NCBI GenBank assembly: GCA_024276125.1 | Contig: JAJRXT010000129.1 | Location: 1-64,000, forward strand | Reading direction: 5' to 3' | DNA from: a bacterium | Lineage (GTDB): Bacteria; SZUA-182; SZUA-191; JAJRXT01 | DNA length: 64,000 bases | The notes under the pieces: generated by a model | What the model saw: only the letters and a program-made list of their open reading frames with translations | The model's database searches: none | What the model was told of the DNA's origin: nothing | Translations under genes and position numbers: made by a program | Shown: piece by piece, positions 56,827-64,000 of the stretch | How the letters are laid out: each line of letters begins with the position of its first letter | How positions within the stretch are numbered: the first letter of the stretch is position 1

Positions 56827-56855
56827 TAATTAGGAGGTGATCCTCGGGCTAATTA
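56827..56855 (+). promoter_or_regulatory. Hairpin enclosing a perfect Shine-Dalgarno sequence
   Basis: TAATTAG + GAGG, loop TGAT, CCTC + GGG bulge + CTAATTA: an 11-pair stem. It contains AGGAGGTGAT, a full complement to the usual 16S 3' end, but no ORF with a good start follows; the next gene has its own AGGAGG at 56909. Either a leader peptide or structural RNA element. Purpose unknown. Confidence 0.4.
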
Positions 56856-56921
56856 GGATTTGTATTTATTGGGAAGTGGTTTTAATTTAAATGTAGTTTT
56901 TTTTTAACAGGAGGCATTATT

Positions 56922-58739
56922 TTGAAAAATAAATCTTTAAAATTTGCGGTGATGTCAATTGCTGCTGCGATGTTATTAAGCAGTTCTCTGGCATTTGCCG
57001 GCGGGGCGGCCTCAGACAGCGCCGGTCCCGGCGCCGGCGGGGCGCGTATAAACGATAATACAGCGGCTGGTACAGTTACTTATACCGGTCAGAACACGCC
57101 TATTCCGGCTACTGTAGGGATGACTTACAATACGGATACCGGTTCTTTGTGGCTTTTTGAACATTCTACTCAAAATGTTTGGGAGTATAATTTGGCTGGA
57201 TTGCCTACGGGAGGCGGTTTTACTTGGCCTTATGCAGAAGCTGATCCGGCTCATGGTTTAACCTTTAATCCGGTAACCGGTACATTTTTTGCCTCAAGCG
57301 CCAGTAGTGCAACGGTAACAGAATCGGATTATGCCGGAAACCCGCTTAGCCTTTTCCAAACCAGCAGATCAGATCAGACCGGTATTGCCGCTAATCATAA
57401 TACCGGCAATCTGTATGTTACCCAATACGCCGCTGGTACTATTGAAGAATATACCTCAGCCGGCGTCTTGGCGGGTACATTTGCCGCTATGACCACCCCT
57501 CTGGGGATGCACTATGATCCTTGTACAGATCATCTGTGTGCTGTACATAACAATGGAACAGATTTGATTGAAATGGACCTTACAGGCACTATTTTGGCTA
57601 CGTATAATCTGCCGGCTATAATTGGAGTGTCCGTAAGAATCCGCGGTTTGGCCTTTGATTATGACAATGGTTTCTTTTACGCAGCAAATGAGTTGGACGG
57701 CGTCTTATATCAGCTTAAGTATGATGTATCCTGCGGCGGCGGTATTCCTGCCGGTGTTGATATTGATCAGCTCTATACTTTTGATGGAACCGGCGCATGG
57801 AGTGCGGAGTTTGCTCCCGGCGATGTGATAACCGTAAATGAAGCTATTACTATTGTAGGCGATCCTGCTCAGGTTTATGATATGCAGGTGCGTTATTACT
57901 TTACTGATGCCGCTGGTAACAATTTCTTGTTAGGCAAACAATTATATCGTAATTATAGTCCCGGTACTGTGTATGTATCCTTAACCGGCGCTGTACCTGC
58001 AAATGCAGCTCCCGGCAGAGGCGCTGTAAGAAACGCCGCTCTGCTGGCACAAGGTCCTGTTTTGCTTGACAGAGGTACTTTGGCCGGATATGTGAACATT
58101 AGCGGAGCCGGCGGAGCCTATGGATTTGTTGAGGACTTTAATGACGGCGCAGCCGATAATTGGGTAGACGACGGCAGCGGACGTTGGAGTGTGACTAATG
58201 AGTATGTAATGAGTGGAAACAGCTCTCTTACTTGGGGAACTAGCTCTTACAATGACACTTACAGTGACTTTGTTTATGAAGTGAGCTTACAAAAGACCGC
58301 TGGTGACGGGACATCCATGGGGTTGTTGTTTAGGGAAAATGACTACTTCGGCGCCGCTGGGGATGGCTATGGTTTTTGGATTACTAGCACTGGAGACTGT
58401 AGCGTTTGGAAACACGTAGGCGGCGTTTCCAGCACCCTAGTGCCTTGGACTGCGTCAGCATTTATAAATCAGGGTCTGGGCGCTTGGAATACACTCGCAG
58501 TGGATGTCAATGGCAGTACCTTGACTTTTTACATTAATGGTAACCTGTTGACCTCTCTTGTGGACAGCTCTTTTGCTTCCGGTAAGGCTGGCGTGGCCGT
58601 CTATGATAGTTCACCGGATGTGGTGCATTATGATAATGCCTCATTGACCTGCGGCGGCGGTCCTGCTGCGGTTGCTCCGGTTGCGGTTACTCCTATTGAT
58701 CCGGTTGCTGCTGGTATTCAGGAACACATTTCCGAGTAG
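56922..58739 (+). CDS. Secreted propeller-module-LamG-like surface protein
   Basis: The 605-residue exported protein (signal MKNKSLKFAVMSIAAAMLLSSSLAFAGG) starts at TTG, with AGGAGG seven bases upstream. Residues about 45-275 are a propeller of NHL/SMP-30 style repeats (MTYNTDTGSLWLFEHST, GIAANHNTGNLYVTQY, GLAFDYDNGFFYAANELDGVLYQL). Then comes a 116-residue module and a LamG/concanavalin-like domain (EDFNDGAADNWVDDGSGRWSV ... VVHYDNASL). A Pro/Ala/Val-rich tail follows. No catalytic site seen. The last two domains also occur in the next two genes. Confidence 0.8.
   Translation: MKNKSLKFAVMSIAAAMLLSSSLAFAGGAASDSAGPGAGGARINDNTAAGTVTYTGQNTPIPATVGMTYNTDTGSLWLFEHSTQNVWEYNLAGLPTGGGFTWPYAEADPAHGLTFNPVTGTFFASSASSATVTESDYAGNPLSLFQTSRSDQTGIAANHNTGNLYVTQYAAGTIEEYTSAGVLAGTFAAMTTPLGMHYDPCTDHLCAVHNNGTDLIEMDLTGTILATYNLPAIIGVSVRIRGLAFDYDNGFFYAANELDGVLYQLKYDVSCGGGIPAGVDIDQLYTFDGTGAWSAEFAPGDVITVNEAITIVGDPAQVYDMQVRYYFTDAAGNNFLLGKQLYRNYSPGTVYVSLTGAVPANAAPGRGAVRNAALLAQGPVLLDRGTLAGYVNISGAGGAYGFVEDFNDGAADNWVDDGSGRWSVTNEYVMSGNSSLTWGTSSYNDTYSDFVYEVSLQKTAGDGTSMGLLFRENDYFGAAGDGYGFWITSTGDCSVWKHVGGVSSTLVPWTASAFINQGLGAWNTLAVDVNGSTLTFYINGNLLTSLVDSSFASGKAGVAVYDSSPDVVHYDNASLTCGGGPAAVAPVAVTPIDPVAAGIQEHISE
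57753..58103 (+). other. 116-residue repeated module, copy 4
   Basis: GVDIDQLYTFDGTGAW ... VNEAITIVGDPAQVYDM ... RYYFTDAAGNNFLLGK ... LLAQGPVLLDRGTLAGYVNIS. Bases 57834-57949 are identical to 62353-62468 in copy 7. Confidence 0.92.
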
Positions 58740-58775
58740 TTTTGGTTGTTGTTAATTAGTTTGATATGGGGCGGG

Positions 58776-58810
58776 AGAGCCGGCGGTAAAGTTATTTCCG
58801 GCTCTCTTTT
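58776..58810 (+). terminator. Rho-independent terminator
   Basis: Stem AGAGCCGG (58776-58783) and CCGGCTCT (58798-58805) with a 14-base loop, followed by CTTTTA. It sits 37 bases after the stop of the propeller protein and before the next gene, so the surface genes are separate units. Confidence 0.75.
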
Positions 58811-58841
58811 ACCATATTTACTTGAGGAGACCAGGGCCGAA

Positions 58842-59996
58842 ATGAGAAAAATGCTTTATATCGCAATTAGCGCATTTGTAGTTTTAGGGGTAATTAGCAG
58901 CGCTTATGCCGTAAGTTCTGACGCTGTGGTTTTTGAAGGCGATAGCGGACAGGTTGTAGTACAAGATGCGCCTGATATGCTTTCGATTGATGCAATAGTT
59001 GCACCCGAAATCAATATTGACGAAATATATACCTTAGATGCAGCCGGCGCTTGGAGTGCGGAATTTGATCCCGGCGATGAGTTAACCGTAAACGAAGCGA
59101 TTACAATTGCAGGCGATCCGGCTCAGGTTTATGATATGCAGGTGCGTTATTACTTTACAGATGCAGCCGGTAATGATTTCTTGTTAGGCAAACAATTATA
59201 TCGTAATTATGCTCCCGGTACTGTGTACGTATCCTTAACCGGCGCTGTACCGGTAAATGCCGTCCCCGGCAGGGGCGCTGTGAGAAACGCCGCCTTATTG
59301 GCTCAAGGCGCTACTTTACTTGATAGAGGTACTTTAGCCGGTTATATTAATGTTGGCGATGGATGCGGATTTACCGAGGATTTTAATGACGGCGCTGCCG
59401 ATAACTGGGTTGATGACGGCAGCGGACGCTGGGGTGTTGCCGGCGGCGAGTATGTGATGACGGGAACCGGCGCTATATGGGCTAATACAAGCTATATGGA
59501 AACCGGTAATCAGGATTTTGCCGATTTTAGCTATCAGGTTGATATAAATAAAATATCCGGTAATGAATTATCTTCTATGGGGGTTATTTTCAGATCAGAT
59601 GGCGCAGCTCCTAAAGCCGGCAATGGTTATGCTTTTTACATTACTGCATACGGTGATTATTCCTTGTGGGAATATACTGAGGGAGCGGTAACAGCCCTTA
59701 TTCCATGGACAAATTCTCCGTTGATCAATACTGGAATAGGCGCTGTAAATACCGTAAAGGCAACTGCCTGCGGAGCCAATATCGAGCTTTATGTTAATGG
59801 TTCGTATTTAAACGGAGTAACTAATACCGCTCATGCTTTCGGTCTTGTCGGTCTTCAGGTTTATGACGCATCAATGGATGTGGTTTTGTTTGATAATGCG
59901 TCTTTGGTTTGCGCATGTTCCATGCCGTATGCCGGCGCTAAAGTAAAAAGCGGCGCTGTAAATGCTGCTGTTGGTGATGACAGCTCATCTCGGTAG
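58842..59996 (+). CDS. Secreted module plus LamG-like surface protein
   Basis: From ATG 58842, 384 residues: signal peptide RKMLYIAISAFVVLGVISSAYA, a short linker, the 116-residue module (about 56-171), and a LamG-like beta-sandwich (about 178-360; EDFNDGAADNWVDDGSGRWGV, SSMGVIFRSDGAAPKAGNGYAFYI, LYVNGSYLNG). The tail is Ala/Ser rich. Probably a small glycan-binding matrix protein. The ORF-track start at 58746 includes the terminator and is wrong. Closest relative is the next gene (60277). Confidence 0.82.
   Translation: MRKMLYIAISAFVVLGVISSAYAVSSDAVVFEGDSGQVVVQDAPDMLSIDAIVAPEINIDEIYTLDAAGAWSAEFDPGDELTVNEAITIAGDPAQVYDMQVRYYFTDAAGNDFLLGKQLYRNYAPGTVYVSLTGAVPVNAVPGRGAVRNAALLAQGATLLDRGTLAGYINVGDGCGFTEDFNDGAADNWVDDGSGRWGVAGGEYVMTGTGAIWANTSYMETGNQDFADFSYQVDINKISGNELSSMGVIFRSDGAAPKAGNGYAFYITAYGDYSLWEYTEGAVTALIPWTNSPLINTGIGAVNTVKATACGANIELYVNGSYLNGVTNTAHAFGLVGLQVYDASMDVVLFDNASLVCACSMPYAGAKVKSGAVNAAVGDDSSSR
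59007..59354 (+). other. 116-residue repeated module, copy 5
   Basis: EINIDEIYTLDAAGAW ... AITIAGDPAQVYDM ... LLAQGATLLDRGTLAGYINV. Long identical runs with copies 4 and 7 (for example CAGGTTTATGATATGCAGG). Confidence 0.92.
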
Positions 59997-60128
59997 TTAT
60001 AGTGAGTTAGACTTATTAAACGCAGGATATTATGAAGTGTTTGGGTGATGGTTGCCTTTTATGATTATTATTATCTGTAATGGCTATTGAGTTCTCTTGC
60101 GAAACCAAAGCTATTTAATTTTATTAGC

Positions 60129-60212
60129 TGTCATTCTGAACGAAACGAAGTGGAGTGAAGAAGCTGCCCACGTATGCTCACAGATCCTTCGGCCTACGGC
60201 CTCAGAATGACA
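60129..60212. repeat. GTCATTCTGA-family repeat
   Basis: 84 bases, TGTCATTCTGAACGAAACG ... GGCCTCAGAATGACA, in the gap between two paralogous surface-protein genes (59997-60276). Slightly decayed (GAAGAAGCT, AGATCCTTC). Confidence 0.8.
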
Positions 60213-60276
60213 GAATGTAATTATTTTCGGAGTTAACTCTAGTAGCGCATTATCTATCAAGGAGACTAAGACTAAA

Positions 60277-61422
60277 ATGAGAAAAATGCTTTATATGGCA
60301 GTTAGCGCATTTGTAGTTTTAGGAGTTATGAGTAGCGCATATGCTGGAATGGATGTAGAAGGCGAGGTTGGAAAAATAGTTATTAAAGAGGCAGCCGAAG
60401 CGGGAGCGCTGATTGTGCCGGAGGTTAAAATTGATCAACTTTATACTCAGGATGCTGGCGGTAATTGGAGCGTAGGTTTTAGCGCGGCAGATGAGATAAC
60501 CATAAATGAAATAATTACCATTACAGGCGATCCAGGCCGGCTTTATAATTTAAAGGTTTGCTATTTCTTTACGGATTCAGCGGGTAATGATTATTTATTA
60601 GGGAAACAAGTATACCGCAATTATCCCCCCGGCGCTGTTTATGTACATCTGAGTACGCCAGTACCGCTTGGCGTGACTAGTTGTAGGGGAACGCTTAGGA
60701 ATGCCGCTGTTTTAAGTTACGGCGATGTTGTGCTTGATAAGGGGACTTTAGCGGCTAAGATAAAGATTGCCGGATGTTGTCCGGGCGGGTTTAATGAAGA
60801 TTTTAATGACGGTATTGCCGATAACTGGATTGATGATGCAACAGGACGCTGGGATGCAGCCGGCGGAGAGTATGTAATGACCGGTAATAGTTCAGGATGG
60901 GCGAATACAAGCTATAAGCAGTTTGGTAATCAGGATTTTGCTGATTTTAGTTATCAGGTTGATGTAAAAAAGACGGCTGGATATGAGTCTGATTCAATGG
61001 GGATTATTTTTAGAGCAGACGGGGCGGCTCCTAAGGCTGCCAATGCTTATGCCTTCTACATTAGCGCAGATGGTGAGTATTCCTTATGGAAATACACTAA
61101 CGGGACTTTTTCTAACTTGATTCCATGGACAGTGTCGCCATTATTAAATATTGGAATTGGCGCCGTTAATAATATCAGGGTATCTGCCAGCGGAGCTAAT
61201 ATATCTCTTTATGTGAATGGTTCATATTTGGACGGGGCGGTTGATTCTACTCATACCTCTGGCATGGTTGGGTTTCAGTTATATGAAGCAACAAACGATG
61301 TAGTGGTCTATGATAACGCAGTGTTGATATGCGGGGCTCCGCCCATGCCTGGCGGCAGGGCTGGTGAGCCTAGCGGTAGTACATTGATTGCTAGAGGGGG
61401 TGGTGATAGCGGTTGTAGGTAA
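60277..61422 (+). CDS. Secreted module plus LamG-like surface protein (paralogue)
   Basis: A 381-residue paralogue of the previous gene with nearly the same signal (RKMLYMAVSAFVVLGVMSSAYA). The module spans 49-164 (DQLYTQDAGGNW ... KGTLAAKIKIAG, the end altered), followed by a LamG-like domain (EDFNDGIADNWIDDATGRWDA, SDSMGIIFRADGAAPKAANAYAFYI). The tail is Gly/Ser rich with a late Cys. AAGGAGA precedes the ATG. Tandem duplication followed by divergence is evident. Ligand unknown. Confidence 0.82.
   Translation: MRKMLYMAVSAFVVLGVMSSAYAGMDVEGEVGKIVIKEAAEAGALIVPEVKIDQLYTQDAGGNWSVGFSAADEITINEIITITGDPGRLYNLKVCYFFTDSAGNDYLLGKQVYRNYPPGAVYVHLSTPVPLGVTSCRGTLRNAAVLSYGDVVLDKGTLAAKIKIAGCCPGGFNEDFNDGIADNWIDDATGRWDAAGGEYVMTGNSSGWANTSYKQFGNQDFADFSYQVDVKKTAGYESDSMGIIFRADGAAPKAANAYAFYISADGEYSLWKYTNGTFSNLIPWTVSPLLNIGIGAVNNIRVSASGANISLYVNGSYLDGAVDSTHTSGMVGFQLYEATNDVVVYDNAVLICGAPPMPGGRAGEPSGSTLIARGGGDSGCR
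60421..60768 (+). other. 116-residue repeated module, copy 6
   Basis: EVKIDQLYTQDAGGNW ... ITITGDPGRLYNL ... FFTDSAGNDYLLGK ... GTLAAKIKI. Exactly 116 residues. The end motif LAAKIKI replaces LAGYVNI. Confidence 0.9.
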
Positions 61423-61617
61423 TTTTTAAGTAGTTATAGTTTAGTTGTACAGTTTTTTTAAAGTTGTAGCTATGCGGGGTTTTAAACCCGCATATTGGCC
61501 GACCTAAAGGCTGGTTTTGGGGTAAGATATCCCCAAGCATAAAAGATTAGGCTGCTACAATGGATGGTTCGCACTAAATGTGCGGTATGTTTTTTATTGT
61601 TTTATGGAGGTTTTATT

Positions 61618-62631
61618 ATGAAGATGAAAAAATTATTGGGTATGGCGGTTAGCGTATTTGCCGTTTTCGGTCTTTTAAGCAGCGCATATGCCGGAAATTT
61701 TGATGGAGCAGCGGTTGAAGGTGATACCCAGCGGGCGGTTATAGAAGAGACGCCGGACATAATTGCGCCTCCGCCGGGCGCTACAATTATTAATTTTGAT
61801 GATACTGTTGAACCGTGTGTGTTTGCTTCTACTGTAGCGCTTAGGGCTAAATATGCTGCGCAGGGCGTTACATTCAGCGGCGCTGCACCCTTAGACGGCG
61901 GCGCTATCTTAGATGAATGCGGTAATTTTGGCGTTAGCGGTCACAGCTCTCCCAATTTTTTAGCCATTAATTGCGGGTCAAGCCTGTCAGACGGCGGTAT
62001 TCCTCAGAATCCAGAATATTTAGATTTTAATCCGCCGGTTGATTATGTACAGATTAATGCGGGTTCCGGTTCAGGCGCCGGTACTACTGTTATCATGAAT
62101 GCCTATGATGCAGCCGGTAATTTGATTGGTTCTGACAGCTTAATTATGGCTAGCGTTCTGGATACTTTAAGTATTGCCGCAGCCGGTATATCCAGAGTGG
62201 AGATTACCTCTGCTGCCTGTATTCTTGTATTGGATGATTTGGCATTTACTTCAGGCTCTGTAGTTGTGCCGCAAGTAGATATTGATCAATTATACACTGA
62301 AGATGCCAATGGGCAATGGAATGTGATTTTTGCTCCGGGAAATACTATTGAAGTAAATGAAGCTATTACTATTGTAGGCGATCCTGCTCAGGTTTATGAT
62401 ATGCAGGTGCGTTATTACTTTACTGATGCCGCTGGTAACAATTTCTTGTTAGGCAAACAATTATATCGCGATTATGCGCCGGGCACTTATTATGTAGCTT
62501 TATCTGCGATAGTACCGGCAGGCGCCGCAGCCGGCAGGGCTGCCGTAAGAAACGCCGCTTTGTTGGCGCAAGGCGCTACCTTGCTTGACAGGGGTACATT
62601 GGCTGGCTATGTAAATATTGTTACTCCATAG
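61618..62631 (+). CDS. Secreted beta-sandwich protein with C-terminal module
   Basis: From ATG 61618, 337 residues: signal peptide KMKKLLGMAVSVFAVFGLLSSAYAG, a beta domain (about 45-215; ATIINFDDTVEPCVF ... YAAQGVTFSG ... YVQINAGSGSGAGTTVIMNAYDAAGNLIG ... RVEITS) of the kind seen in exported 'choice-of-anchor' proteins, then the module at the C-terminus. GGAGG is seven bases before the start; the ORF-track start at 61564 lacks one. Its module DNA is partly identical to that of the gene at 56922 while the N-terminal domain is unrelated. Confidence 0.78.
   Translation: MKMKKLLGMAVSVFAVFGLLSSAYAGNFDGAAVEGDTQRAVIEETPDIIAPPPGATIINFDDTVEPCVFASTVALRAKYAAQGVTFSGAAPLDGGAILDECGNFGVSGHSSPNFLAINCGSSLSDGGIPQNPEYLDFNPPVDYVQINAGSGSGAGTTVIMNAYDAAGNLIGSDSLIMASVLDTLSIAAAGISRVEITSAACILVLDDLAFTSGSVVVPQVDIDQLYTEDANGQWNVIFAPGNTIEVNEAITIVGDPAQVYDMQVRYYFTDAAGNNFLLGKQLYRDYAPGTYYVALSAIVPAGAAAGRAAVRNAALLAQGATLLDRGTLAGYVNIVTP
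62272..62619 (+). other. 116-residue repeated module, copy 7
   Basis: QVDIDQLYTEDANGQW ... AITIVGDPAQVYDM ... NNFLLGKQLYRDYAPGTYYVAL ... LLDRGTLAGYVNI, then VTP and stop. It shares a 116-base identity block with copy 4. Confidence 0.92.
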
Positions 62632-62996
62632 TTGTTGGTTTAACAGGTATTTTGATAGTATAGGGAATTCTCTTTTCCCCTCTTCTGTATGGGCGGGTTT
62701 TAAACCCGCCCATACAGACCGACCTAAAGGTCGACATCTACAAGATGTTGTTTGCGCTGTATATGCGGGGGGGGCTTCGGCTTCCAGTCTCAAGAATGAC
62801 AAACACAGGAATAAACCGTCTTGTGCTTGAACTCTAAATGAATATTTGTTATGCTGGTTATATAAAAAAATAAGGGGGTGAACAAATAATACGGTATAAT
62901 TAAGTCATGCTATCAATATTGTGTAGCAGTTTTTTTGGTGGGGAGTTTTTGTTTTTGCTCCCTTAGTGTTTTATTTTTTTATTGTTGGAGGTTTGT
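62632..62996. repeat. Repeat remnants and leader of the protease gene
   Basis: GGGCGGGTTTTAAACCCGCCC palindrome (about 62691-62711), GACCGACCTAAAGGTCGAC hairpin, a fragment of the GTCATT repeat (TCAAGAATGACAAAC), and GGGGAGTTTTTGTTTTTGCTCCC, a weak hairpin. GGAGG precedes the next start. No gene. Confidence 0.65.
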
Positions 62997-64000
62997 ATGA
63001 AGTTTATGTCAGGATTTAAAAAATATGGTCTTATGTTGACCATGGGGGCTTTTATCAGCCTGATGTGTTTGCCTGCTGCTAAGGCAGAGGTTGGCGTTGC
63101 AAGCTCGGTTCAGCCGGCTTATTCTTCTTCTCGGATATTGGTAAGATTTAGAGAGGGCAACACTAATGCAGGCGGAGCCAGCGCTTCTGCTGTTGCATCG
63201 GCGTTAGCATCGGTAAGCGGTGTAGTGACCCGCACCTATAGAGTTCCCGGTTTAAAGCTGGTAGAACTTAGCGGCAATGTATCTGTAAATGATGCAATCA
63301 ATACTTTAAGCGCTAATTCAAGCGTATTATACGCATCGCCTGATTACAGAGTAACTACTCAGGCTATACCTAGTGATCCCAGCTTTGGTTTACTTTGGGG
63401 AATGAATAACACCGGTCAGACCGGCGGCACTCCTGACGCGGATATTGACGCGCCGGAGGCTTGGGACTTGAGTACCGGCAGCAGCAGTATTGTAGTAGGC
63501 GTAATTGATACAGGCGTTGATTATACTCATCCTGATTTAGCCGCTAATATGTGGACTAATCCTGGCGAGGTTCCGGGTGATGGTATTGATAATGACGGTA
63601 ATGGTTACATTGACGATGTACACGGTATCAATGCAATTACCGGCACTGGCGATCCTATGGATGATCATTATCATGGTACGCATTGTGCCGGTACTATCGG
63701 CGGCGTGGGTGATAATGCTATCGGCGTAGCCGGCGTTAATTGGAACGTATCCATTATGGCTCTTAAGTTTCTGGATGCGTCCGGCAGCGGTTGGACAGCC
63801 GATGCGATTACTTGCGTAGATTATGCCGCCGCTATGGGAGCTAACCTAACCAGCAATAGCTGGGGAGGCGGAGGTTTTAGTCAGGCGCTTAAGGATTCCA
63901 TTGAAGCTGCCAATATGTTATTTGTAGCAGCAGCCGGTAATTCTGGCGTTGATACTGATCTTACTCCTCATTATCCGTCTTCTTACACTTCTCCTCAGGT
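62997..64000 (+). CDS. Subtilisin-like serine protease (S8), 3' end outside window
   Basis: Not in the ORF track because it runs off the window. ATG 62997, GGAGG eight bases upstream. Signal peptide ending LPAAKAEV, an inhibitor-I9-like propeptide (SRILVRFREGN ... GLKLVELSGNVSVNDAINTL ... VLYASPDYRV), then the catalytic domain with Asp (VVGVIDTGVDYTHPDL), His (HYHGTHCAGTIGG) and oxyanion Asn (VAAAGNSG); the Ser would lie beyond the end. GDGIDNDGNGYIDDVHG is a Ca-binding-like insert typical of bacterial exported subtilases. It may carry the 116-residue module at its missing C-terminus, or process the neighbours. Confidence 0.9.
   Translation, partial: MKFMSGFKKYGLMLTMGAFISLMCLPAAKAEVGVASSVQPAYSSSRILVRFREGNTNAGGASASAVASALASVSGVVTRTYRVPGLKLVELSGNVSVNDAINTLSANSSVLYASPDYRVTTQAIPSDPSFGLLWGMNNTGQTGGTPDADIDAPEAWDLSTGSSSIVVGVIDTGVDYTHPDLAANMWTNPGEVPGDGIDNDGNGYIDDVHGINAITGTGDPMDDHYHGTHCAGTIGGVGDNAIGVAGVNWNVSIMALKFLDASGSGWTADAITCVDYAAAMGANLTSNSWGGGGFSQALKDSIEAANMLFVAAAGNSGVDTDLTPHYPSSYTSPQ

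Noticed and set aside
58746-58841. N-terminal extension of the module protein at 58842
   Set aside because: The extension covers a Rho-independent terminator and precedes a proper signal peptide; the start at 58842 matches its paralogue at 60277.
1-64000. CRISPR array
   Set aside because: Repeats are dispersed and palindromic, not regularly spaced with unique spacers, and no cas gene is seen.
24145-64000. PEP-CTERM/exosortase system
   Set aside because: The export genes resemble XrtA loci, but I see no exosortase gene and no PEP-CTERM tail (no PEP motif, helix, Arg cluster) on the secreted proteins.

Overview
The window comes from a Gram-negative bacterium. Evidence is an outer-membrane export lipoprotein-like Wza, a beta-barrel ending in Phe, the tail of a TonB-dependent receptor, and many signal peptides. 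Anaerobic or microaerobic life is suggested by indolepyruvate:ferredoxin oxidoreductase (iorAB) and by ferrous iron uptake (fur-feoA-feoB). No 16S rRNA, ribosomal protein or tRNA gene is visible, so I do not name a phylum. An uncultivated lineage is my inference, not an observation. Intergenic DNA is crowded with short palindromic and MITE-like repeats that are almost never inside intact genes.

Layout. 0-4.4 kb (minus): a 5'-truncated TPR gene, then a two-gene operon of an AlbA_2/RecG-like protein and a PHP-plus-SMC-like ATPase (TrlF/Ppl type), a candidate defence system. 4.7-7.7 kb (plus): fur-feoA-feoB. 8.1-12.4 kb: a decayed sensory operon (TonB receptor remnant, ABC-type binding protein, frameshifted histidine kinase). 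12.4-23.6 kb (minus): tadA, a frameshifted glycosyltransferase, asnB, an SGNH membrane protein, a zinc-ribbon protein, a GuaB3-like IMPDH relative, a DnaC-like loader with a co-located hypothetical, coaX and birA. 24.1-50.0 kb (plus): a large exopolysaccharide locus of the Wza/Wzz/CpsD/Wzx/Wzy type, with a dehydratase, aminotransferase, small phosphoglycosyl transferase, glycosyltransferase and several acyl/aminoacyl-transferase-like genes. 50.6-64 kb (plus): secreted modular surface proteins and the start of a subtilisin-like protease, with iorAB placed among them.

Main observations. (1) Five exopolysaccharide genes (wzz, wzx, wzy-like, capD-like, DUF4091-like) are each split by one stop codon with homology continuing in the same frame on both sides. 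All five stops can be explained by C-to-T changes (CAA or CGA to TAA or TGA). The capD-like gene also lacks the catalytic Lys of its Asp-Lys pair. The locus is either decaying or subject to readthrough. (2) A module of about 116 residues (D-Q-L-Y-T-x-D-A ... L-A-G-Y-V-N-I) occurs seven times in six secreted proteins, next to unrelated folds (beta-helix, propellers, LamG-like). I do not recognise it as a named family. Two copies share 116 identical bases, which points to recent duplication or gene conversion. (3) Several non-autonomous repeat families are nested in one another, with no transposase in the window.
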